Source of the DNA: Hofstenia miamia
Taxonomy: Eukaryota; Xenacoelomorpha; Acoela
Direction of reading: 5' to 3'
NCBI GenBank assembly: GCA_004352715.1
Contig: SCFE01000012.1
Span: 2,844,378-2,908,377, forward strand
Length of the DNA stretch: 64,000 nucleotides
The translations under genes were made by a program, and so were the position numbers. Shown here in pieces: positions 56,290 to 64,000 of this stretch; position 1 is the first letter of the stretch, and the number at the start of each line of letters is the position of its first letter. The notes beneath the pieces are model-generated. The model was given only the letters and a program-made list of their open reading frames with translations, had not been told where the DNA came from and ran no database searches.

Positions 56290-57640
56290 GATCAATTTTC
56301 CCGCTCTTGAAAAATTACTTCAACCAAAGAACTAAAAACAATTAAATACTGCAAATCAAAGTATCATACCTCATTTCCGCAATCTTTTCTTGCAAAACCC
56401 GTATAGCAGGGATATCAGATACATAAGGTTCTCTAAAAATTATTAAATAGTGCATATTAATGAATCATACTTCTCCAAAACGATTTCTTCAATATCATCT
56501 ATGTCTACAGTAATGCCTTCAAATTGCGCAGAAATCTCATCAGATGTCATTTGAGATTCAATATCTTGATGAGGAGTTTCTAAAATAAAAAATTGCTTCA
56601 TTAATGTCCGAAAAATACTGTAAGTGCATTTAGGCGTATATTAGTGTAAGCCTCAATATTGAAAAGCGCTATTATTGGAAAGCAGGGTTGGAAAAGAACG
56701 TTTTTTTATTAATAAAAAACGTTTTAAACGCTAATTCTAAAAAAACAGTATCTTAAAACACCTGAGAATTTAATAAGAAAAAAACGACTTTAGATGAAAA
56801 GCTTTATTTTTCTTCAGGACTGATTGGACAAAGTTCAATTTTTGAAGATTCCAACTGCGGGGGGGGGGGGNNNNNNNNNNNNNNNNNNNNNNNNNNNNNN
56901 NNNNNNNNNNNNNNNNNNNNNNNNNNNNNNNNGGGGGGGGGGGGGGTGTAATTTACCGCTCACTTGATGTGTTTAATTAAAATACAATTATAACTATAGC
57001 AACATTCAACCTCTAAAATTTTAAACGATGTTGTCATAATAAAAAACACTTTTAAAGAACATCAATATAAAAACAGGTGTTTTAAAACAGGAGCGTTTTT
57101 TATTTGCCAACCCTTTTGCAAAGAGTAAGTTAATACAACATAAACAATATTTTGAGTAGGAATACATTCTTGCACATAAGTGCTTCAAATTAAAAAATTC
57201 TATTCTCACCATTTCTATTACTGGGCTCCTCAACAAATGGAAAATTAGGCATAGCATCATACTCGAGATTTTCATTAATTGAGCTAGGCACGACATAAGC
57301 TAAGTTTTCAGATGGTTCTGCTCCTAAGAACGGAGTTTCTGGAACTATGCGACAACATCTATTATCAAAACCACGTGTTTGAGGTACAACGTGCTCTAAA
57401 CCATTTGTAAAAGAGTCTATTTCCGAATGTGACATTTCATGAACAAGGGCATGTGCAATACACAAATGGTGCGCATGTACATGATGTGCGGTCTCAAGAG
57501 GCATATCACGTCCAACAATTAAGCTGAAACAAAAATTCTGAATTAGTAATCTGCAATCATATAATAAATTCAGATAGAGAAGCATTCAATTTACAACGAT
57601 TCAATTGCTTTCGAGAGTGTTTTCCAACGATATGGATTTT
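56290..57640 (-). CDS. Spliced gene of unknown function with 38-nt introns (3' exons)
   Basis: Inferred exons, minus strand: about 57640-57595 (partial), 57523-57210, 56579-56471, 56432-56370, and a last exon from 56331 to a TGA near 56290. Junctions are GT..AG and phases agree: 'EEPSNRN|E|TPHQDIES', 'EEIVLE|K|EPYVSD' and 'EKIAEM|S|SLVEVIF'. The introns between the last three exons are each 38 nt; the 630-nt intron contains the poly-G gap. The protein has a histidine-rich start ('HHVHAHHLCIAHALVHE'), a proline- and acid-rich middle, and an acidic, probably helical end. No family was recognised. The first listed exon is open in the needed frame from about 57640 ('CSKNPYRWKTLSKAIES') but its own start was not found. 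A related intron-exon junction is at 61600-61725. Confidence 0.6.
56859..56946. other. Poly-G tract with assembly gap
   Basis: 12 G, 62 N (56871-56932), 14 G. It lies in the long intron of the gene above. Homopolymer G of this length is unusual in AT-rich DNA and stopped the assembly. Confidence 0.95.
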
Positions 57641-57830
57641 TGGAGCATGAAAGTTGGTTTCAAATTGAAACCAATACAAGCAGCTTCGCAATGCATTTTG
57701 AATGACTTTTCTATCATCTTTTGAACAAACATAGCAGTTTATAAATAGAATGTAAAGGACACCCAGATATCAATGCAAAATTTTTCAACTGAATACTCAA
57801 AACTAAGTTAATTATGCACTCTAGATTAGC

Positions 57831-58272
57831 CAGTGTGCAAAGACAGGCAGATTTTGGCGGCCTGGGCAAGCCTGCAAAATTACGGACAGAATGCCTGTGT
57901 GCATATATTTTACAGCCAGTAGAGGCCTGCGACGTGTTGTAGTTTTTTCTTTAATACGACTTACTTCCCTATGCATTTTGCATATTATTGTATGCACCTA
58001 AAAAAATTTCTTCTTCACTGGATTCACTTTTCACTAAAGTTACTTACAGTAGCTACACTATAGTTACAGTATTTACATGAATTTCAAAGGTTAATATGTA
58101 ATTGAAAGAAACATAAGTAAGAAAGCGTTTCTATTAAAAACAATAAAACTGGTAATTTTCTAAAAAAACATGAAGTCCATTTTATGAAAGGCTATATGTT
58201 TCCAAAATAACTTAATTCATATTTATTTGCGGACAGTAAGGCCTGTGGCCGGCCAGCAGGTGTGCAACTCTG
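57831..58272. mobile_element. Small hAT-like non-autonomous element
   Basis: The left end is 'cagtgtgcaaagacagg' and the right end is the reverse complement of 'cagagttgcacacctg'. Subterminal 'ggcctg' and 'gcctgtg' motifs occur on both sides. The flanks agattagc (57823-57830) and agattcga (58273-58280) agree at 6 of 8 positions. There is no coding sequence. Confidence 0.5.
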
Positions 58273-58279
58273 AGATTCG

Positions 58280-59300
58280 ATGCAATAAATGGTCTTTCAT
58301 CAAGTATTACAAAGAAACTTCATAAAGAACGAACATGGTATAACAAAATATCAATAAAAAATTTAACTTGAAACAAGGATAAATAGGTAGAAATATCTAA
58401 ATGTTACTGACTTGGCATATATATAGTAAGAGAATTCGAAAAAGTTAGTATTAAATAAAAAAGATAATAACATTTTAGCATATTAACAAAATATCTGAAA
58501 AAGAGAAACAGCATATAATTATATAAATAGACGTTACAACATAAATTAGAAAAGAAATCTCGAAACGAATTTGCCCTGGAGAATTGAAATTCAATTATTT
58601 ATATAAATTAGTAATTAAAAATATTTTAAACGTCAAGACAAATAAAAAAATTAGTAGTAATTTTAAGGATTTTTAGGACGTGTGGGATAGAGCTGAGCTG
58701 CCGCCGCCGGAAAATTTAGAATGCTGAGCCGATTGATAGTTAAACATACAAAAACTATGTCAAGACAAACAAAATGTGTCATAAAAGGAAACCGCATTGA
58801 ATGTTTTTGATTTGGTAGTGATAGTAACATTGATTACGTTACGTCTTATTAATCAGATTGCCTCTAAGCATATGATGGACTTTTTTGCAAATAGATAGTT
58901 TCAGAATACTGCTTGAATCATGTACTGTTTTTACAGAACTGTAGGCCTTATAGGGTTTCTATATGGAATATTATGCAATCTAATCCAGTTCTATAGATGT
59001 CGCTTTTTGAGTCTGCGCCACTAATAGTAGTCGGCTGACAGTTAAGTAATACCAATACCAATGAATTGCTGTTCCCCTATCAGAAAATGATCATTTGATT
59101 GGACAGAATATCAAATCGAAGTAAACGTTTCGGGTCTAGGTTTACTGCATATTGTCACTCTCTAGTCCATAGATGTCATGAAATTTCGGAATGAATTTAA
59201 CCGCAAATCAGTTCAATTATGGTTACTTCAATTATGAATCATAATTGCTAATCGCAGCTGATTGGCATTACAGTAATTAATATAATTAAAAGCAAACTAT
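58280..59300. other. Non-coding, nothing recognised
   Basis: AT-rich. A GC patch at 58680-58720 ('gctgagctgccgccgccgg') has no open frame. Confidence 0.45.
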
Positions 59301-59320
59301 TCATCGAATCGTAAAGTAAT

Positions 59321-59470
59321 ATGCAATTTTTTATCCGGACTACACAAACACGGCTTTCTGTAAATAATAGACCCGAAAGCACTTTAAGCAGTTGGACAAT
59401 TGGAGGGGAAGAAACGCCTAGCACTCACAATCGCGTTTCTACTAGTAAATCATTAAAACTTATTGTAATC
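59321..59470 (+). pseudogene. Fragment paralogous to the 61.2 kb segment
   Basis: The plus strand reads 'LSVNNRPESTLSSWTIGGEE'. The minus strand at about 61140-61220 reads 'FFVNNRPENSICYWTIEGEE'. The two are inverted with respect to each other and bracket the THAP/P-like remnant. The family is unrecognised. Confidence 0.5.
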
Positions 59471-59549
59471 ACTTTTAATTATTTTACATATTGTGTACAT
59501 ATTTATTTTTTCAAGATATATTTTCGCTATTGAAAACAATTAAATACTA

Positions 59550-59875
59550 GAAAAGCACTCCGAGAGCGCAGTTATTTCATTTGTGTAATCTCTGCAAAAA
59601 CAAGAGAATTGAAAATAATGCATGGCAAATAAATGTCAATATTTTGTAAAGCAAAACGAATTAGAAAACCATTCGGAGAGCGCAGACCTCCGCTACGCAG
59701 CTTGTATCCCCCGGATCAGCACCAAAATTTAATGGATTCCTCCTTTTGCGGAGACGCACCTCTGGTGAAAATTTGAGGTCAATCCATTTATTACTTTTTC
59801 CGTAAAGTTGCTAACAGACAGACAAACAAACCAACGCTACCAAAAACATAACCTCCTTGGCGGAGGTAAATATTG
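59550..59875 (+). repeat. Short repeat with 'cctccttggcggagg' hairpin end
   Basis: Contains 'gagagcgcagacctccgc' near 59675-59695 and ends with 'cctccttggcggaggt', a small hairpin. 'cggagagcgcag' recurs at 59560 and 59676. A 'cagacagacaaac' run precedes the end. The arrangement resembles widespread short invertebrate repeats of unclear class. Confidence 0.5.
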
Positions 59876-59929
59876 ATAAAAACATTCATCAAATATGCAT
59901 TCTAAAAACAAAAACAAAAATTATCAAAT

Positions 59930-61370
59930 TTACACAAATTTGGAAACCTTTGTGGACAGTTGTAGTGAAGGAAAATTTCCATTAATAATTTTAGTGAGCT
60001 TATTGAAACAGACATTTGCCATAAGACTGAAAGTTAAAGAATCGCATGATTTGCAGACGAAATCGTCATCGTTTTCTCTGCCAGCCATAAAGTAAATAAA
60101 TGAGTCGATTTTTACTCTTCTTATTAAATTCAATATTTTTATTTGAGTGTTAGGAACACAGATACAATCCAAAACACTTTTCTAGGACATGCTCTGAAGT
60201 TTTAGTTAGCCCTCCTCTATCAAGAGATATCAAAAGTTCATTAATTGTTAATTCAGCCTCAAATTCATTGTAAATGGATTTGCAAAGAAGGCGTGATCAC
60301 AAAATTCTTCGCTGAATATAGCCGCTGACAAAATATACAACGTTCTTACATTTTTCCAGAAGATCAGAAGAATTACTATTCAGTCGAACTTTTTTCAGCA
60401 GTTAAAATATCGTTGACAGCTACATTATATACTGCTCCATAATACTGACTGCAGGTTGATAAATTAGCTTGCTCTTTAATAAATTGGTGACAATTGTAAT
60501 TTATCAATGCATTGATTTATCAAAAATATAATCTGTTGTTGATCGCAGTCCAAATTGTCCAGTAAGACTAAAAGATTTTTAAAATGAGATTTTCTTGAAA
60601 TGCATATTGAATCAGATTGCGATTTGGTCGTAAAATGAGAATAACGTCATGCATCTAAAATAATCTAACACAAAAATAATGCAACCTCAAAGATTTGAAC
60701 GTTTATAATCAATTTCTGATCAATAGTAATGTTCTCTAAACAATTATACTTTATCAAACAAAAGTATAAAAACTCACCATTGTGAAGTCTTTGATAAACT
60801 TTGAAAGCATATGATTCAATAAATTCAGCATTCACTTCATCACTTTTTTCCTAAACTTTCCAGTGCAGTGTTTTCTAAACGTTTGCGCCGTTCTGCAGGT
60901 GGTTCCCTTACACAACTAGATGTAGCACTTTCGTAGTAACTCGGATATGAGTTCCTCGCAAACACCAACTTTCGTCTATGCGATCTGCGCATCCATTTTG
61001 CCTTAGGTGTAGGATCTTTAGGAAAATTATGAAGAGAAATATAAAACTTCTGCTTTAGCGTAGATTGAGTTACAATTAATGACCGAACATGTGTGTGACT
61101 TAGTGCAAAACTAATTAATGAGTCAGCAACTCAGAACATCATTGCGCGAGTGTGGTTTGCGGTTTCTTCCCCTTCAATTGTCCAATAGCATATTGAGTTT
61201 TCGGGCCTATTATTTACAAAAAACCTTAATAAGGCATTTTTATTTGTTACTTTAACCTTAAACAGTCTAGCGTCCGTTTTAAAGGACAAACCGTTTTTTC
61301 ACATTTACAAAGAATGTTTTCCAAGCCTATTTCCGAATTTGAAAATCTTGGGGAAGAGTAGGTCTCATTG
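59930..61370 (-). pseudogene. THAP/P-element-like transposase remnant
   Basis: Minus strand, broken. About 61260-61330 encodes a cysteine cluster, 'CKCEKTVCPLKRTLDC'. 61140-61220 encodes 'NNRPENSICYWTIEGEE'. 60930-61080 reads 'KFYISLHNFPKDPTPKAKWM' then 'RRSHRRKL', resembling the central FP.d...r..W core of a THAP finger. Near 60190-60350, 'VYFVSGYIQRRIL', a stop, and then 'LLISLDRGGLTKTSEHVL' resemble the C-terminal 'GY..rkl ... DrGGL..PS' of THAP9/P-type transposases. The catalytic middle is missing (only about 600 bp separate the two ends), so it is an internally deleted copy. The assignment rests on short motifs. Confidence 0.45.
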
Positions 61371-61509
61371 GGGAACATACATTAATGCATTGTTGAAAAT
61401 TTCTATTAAAGCTTATTGCTGTGGCAGAGATTGTTGGATAGATTAATAAGTTTTCTTAGAAATTTTTGAAAAAAAATTAAATTCTCTTTATATCTAGTGT
61501 TAATGTATT

Positions 61510-61725
61510 TCGAAGGTTTTGAGCTCCAGGGGGCAAAAAAAGAACTTTGACTGTTTCTTGATATGTACAAATATATTCCAAACCCACTGAGGCGTGCCGT
61601 GCGCAAAGTCAGAGGATTCTAAAATATTACAAAATAGAAAAACGTTCATTAATGTTAGAAGAAGAATACTGTAAATGCATTTTGGCATATATTAGTTTCA
61701 ATGTCAACCATAATATTGAAAAGCG
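61510..61725 (-). pseudogene. Paralogue of an intron-exon junction of the 56-57 kb gene
   Basis: About 61625-61725 aligns with the intron part at 56590-56690 (shared 'aatattgaaaagcgct', 'tactgtaantgcatttnggc' and 'ttcattaatgt'). Both end at an AG acceptor: 'ttttattttag' before 'aaactcc' in the gene, and 'taatattttag' before 'aatcctctgac' here. The following exon-like frame 'SSDFAHGTPQWVWNIF' differs from the gene. Confidence 0.5.
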
Positions 61726-61729
61726 CTTT

Positions 61730-62330
61730 CATTGCAAAAGCATGAAATAATAGACAACATAAATATAACATTTAAAGACGTTGGCAACTTCAAAAATTGT
61801 ATTTTTATCTTTTGAAAAAAAGTCCTCTAGAAGCCGCAATATTGCCGTGAACCTTCGAATATTAAGAATAAAAAAAGTTTTGGCAGTTGAGTTTCAAAAA
61901 ACTCCCAAAAATGAGAGGTTGATAATTTTTGAATGTCCCAAAGCTCTAAAAGTTCCAAAGGCAAGTCTTCCAAAACTTTTCAACTAAAATTAAGAGTAAG
62001 ATAAATATATAAGTCCAAAAAAACTCGGGAAAATATCATATAATAAAGTGTCACCCTTTCCCTAAATGCTTTCATGAAAATGTGAATTGGTGTCTTGAAT
62101 TTAGACATAAATCATATTTTCGCGATTGTTGACATTCGGGTCACTTTGTGTTTTTGTCAACAAATGTATTGCTAATTCTCTAACTACAACATTCAAACGA
62201 AAATTGATAAAAAAATGGTCCATATGTGGCTAAGAATGGACTTTTAAACAAGCAGTGTATCCCATTGTCTTAGCTAATTAAGTATACATTACTTTTGAAG
62301 GCGTCTCCAATCCATTCTATTTCACGGAAC
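61730..62330. other. No recognised gene
   Basis: The 68-codon plus-strand frame at 61781-61987 is lysine-rich and unassigned. The rest is AT-rich. Confidence 0.35.
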
Positions 62331-62333
62331 CCC

Positions 62334-62617
62334 AATAATAATAATAATAATNNNNNNNNNNNNNNNNNNNNNNNNNNNNNNNNNNNNNNNNNNNNNNNNN
62401 NNNNNNNNNNNNNNNNNNNNNNNNNNNNNNNNNNNNNNNNNNNNNNNNNNNNNNNNNNNNNNNNNNNNNNNNNNNNNNNNNNNNNNNNNNNNNNNNNNNN
62501 NNNNNNNNNNNNNNNNNNNNNNNNNNNNNNNNNNNNNNNNNNNNNNNNNNNNNNNNNNNNNNNNNNNNNNNNNNNNNNNNNNNNNNNNNNNNNNNNNNNN
62601 NNNNNNNNNNNNNNNNN
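62334..62617. other. (AAT)n tract with assembly gap
   Basis: Plus-strand AAT repeats to 62351, then 266 N. For the minus-strand LINE to the right this is the (ATT)n tail at its 3' end. Confidence 0.9.
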
Positions 62618-63631
62618 CAAGTCAGGTTTTACGGGAGCGAGGACAGTCACAGGAGATGAAATAGGACCAAATGGAAGAGTAGGCGAAGTTGGAGAAGGGC
62701 TCAGCAAAGAGGAAAGCCATCAAAGATTTCTTGAAGCTCGGTGCCGGGGAAAAGAAATCAATCGCTGTTGGAGGGTTGAGAGTCAAGATGTAATTAGCAG
62801 CAGTACAAGCACGATTGAAAAACGAGTGAAGAGTGCGACGAATGGAGAAGGTGACAACATCATCAGAGCGAGTGCAACAGGAATTAGAGAACTTAATGAA
62901 ATCAAAAGAATCAAGATCCAATTTGCGAGTCAGTAGTCGATTGAACAGAAGGAGATCACAGGCATGGAAGTAGAGTGAAGCGGGAGAGTGGAGAATTTCA
63001 GCAGAGCGTCTTTATAGGCCAAAGAGGAAATCCATTTGAAAGCGCGTTTCTGGAAACGTTTCATGGAGTGGAACAAAGTACAAGAAGGCCACCAACAATG
63101 AGATGCGTAGAGAAGCTTCACAGCGGACGAGGTATTAAAAGGAACATTACGGAAAAGGGCAAATAGCGAGGAATTAGCTTTGCGGAGACGCAAAGACACA
63201 TGTCCAGTCCAATTTAAGTTTGCAGCAAGTTGAACTCCAAGATGAGTGTGATGAGGCGCAAAGTTCACAGGTAGAGGCAAATCAGAAGGGGGAGCCACAG
63301 AAAAGGAAATACCACATGTCTTGGTAGTGCTAAAATCAAGATGGTTGACAGAGGACCAAGTAGACAAATGCTCAAGATCAGAAGAAATATTAGAAGCAAA
63401 AGACCAGCCAAAATCAAAAATCGCAGTGTCGTCGACATACAACAGGCAAAACGAGTTGAGAACAGAATGAGGGAGGTCGTTAATGGCAACGAGGAAGAAA
63501 AGAACAGCAAACACTGAGCCTTGAGGGGCACCACCAGTAACGGGGAAAGGAGAAGAAATAGATGAGTTAATTTTGACACACTGGTGGCGATTGGTATCAA
63601 AATGATTGCAGGCAATTTTCCGATTTTCCAT
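62618..63631 (-). mobile_element. LINE reverse transcriptase 3' half, copy 3
   Basis: The minus strand 63631-62930 is open for 233 codons from RT motif B onward: 'GGAPQGSVFAVLFFLVAIND', then YVDD at 63428-63439 in 'LLYVDDTAIFDFG', the thumb 'HLGVQLAANLNWTGHV' and 'AVKLLYASHCWWPSC'. A one-base shift near 62960-62985 moves to the frame 'LLLFNRLLTRKLDLDSFDF' that runs to the gap. It is 5'-truncated just before motif B. Base composition is clearly richer in GC than the neighbours, suggesting a younger insertion than LINE copies 1 and 2. Confidence 0.85.
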
Positions 63632-63687
63632 GTAAAATCAACTTTGATTGATCCTTCTCATTTGGGCACGTTGCCCAAAAAGCATAT

Positions 63688-63957
63688 TTGTTGGTAGAAA
63701 AAGGCTTGAATTGGTTGTTCACTGTGCCATTATTGCCTATAATGATGGAGAGTAAGCTAGAGAGAAATTATTTGATAAATTGGTTTGATATTGGCTATCA
63801 TTCTCAAGCTATAAATCGAGGATTAGACAGCAGGCGCGGAAGTGGCTCTATCAGAGCCTACTGTGAAAAAACAAAGGGCCTGAGGAAGGACAAAAACTTG
63901 AAGAAATCCAATGATATTGATTCAGTTGAAGAGGAATATATCCGAGATGGATTTTAA
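63688..63957 (+). other. 89-codon open frame, weakly helix-turn-helix-like
   Basis: Contains 'YLINWFDIGYHSQAINRGLD' and 'SIRAYCEKTKGLRKDKN'. The spacing recalls the N-terminal helix-turn-helix of eukaryotic proteins with an integrase core ('Yf.lG..y.eI...L', then 's.rtlkr.lk..gLrr'). No catalytic core is in the window. It could be a first exon or a chance frame. Confidence 0.25.
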
Positions 63958-64000
63958 ATTCAAATTATGGACTTACCTGAAGTAATTGTTATGTGGTTAT

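Noticed and set aside
62270-62936. Long frames on both strands across the gap at 62352-62617
   Set aside because: Kept open only by N bases. The real signal is the LINE frame on the minus strand.
1-64000. tRNA, rRNA, CRISPR arrays, bacterial operons
   Set aside because: None recognised by eye. tRNA-scale structures cannot be excluded without a covariance search.

Overview
This 64 kb window is AT-rich, intron-containing eukaryotic DNA, most likely from an invertebrate metazoan or a close relative. The evidence is the gene types (atlastin-like GTPases, a THAP/P-element-like remnant), the transposon mix (LINE, Ty3/gypsy LTR elements, hAT), long (TA)n tracts, spliceosomal GT..AG junctions, and two inferred introns of only 38 nt. 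No species can be named from this evidence. Nothing prokaryotic (operons, ribosome binding sites, CRISPR, IS elements) was seen.

Layout. 1-5.1 kb: copies of an unrecognised dispersed repeat family in both orientations, then a small inverted-repeat element holding one plausible exon. 5-10 kb: repeats, simple sequence, telomere-like motifs, no convincing gene. 10.39-11.81 kb: the only intact long gene, a 472-residue atlastin/GBP-type dynamin-superfamily GTPase with a coiled-coil tail, coded in one exon. 19.5-20.2 kb and 28.2-29.5 kb: two broken relatives of it. hAT-like transposase remnants lie around the second copy (17.8-21.3 kb) and at 26-27.3 kb, and a clean non-autonomous hAT element is at 22.86-23.68 kb. 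31-32.9 kb: another copy of the repeat family from the left end. 35.4-39.8 kb: a decayed gypsy element on the minus strand with two LTR-like blocks, followed by a hAT 3' end and a foldback repeat to 41 kb. 45.2-50.4 kb: a second, longer gypsy element on the minus strand (zinc knuckle, protease, RT, RNase H), followed by about 2 kb of unrecognised broken coding sequence where integrase is expected. 51.7-55.4 kb: two LINE 3' halves whose 5'-truncated ends meet. 56.3-57.6 kb: a minus-strand spliced gene of unknown function. 57.8-61.7 kb: a small hAT-like element, a repeat, and a THAP/P-element-like remnant. 62.3-63.6 kb: a third LINE 3' half.

The three GTPase copies share an upstream splice acceptor, so they look like DNA-level duplications. 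The second copy is very similar to the first in its middle and much less so at its 5' end, as expected after gene conversion. The rest of the coding material is mostly dead transposons.

Assembly quality matters here. All five long N runs sit in simple repeats. Three of the four single-N positions sit directly at an edge of a near-identical direct repeat and the fourth closes the first of these; they look like unmerged alleles or overlapping contig ends. One 18-base match to the Tn5 mosaic end is present.
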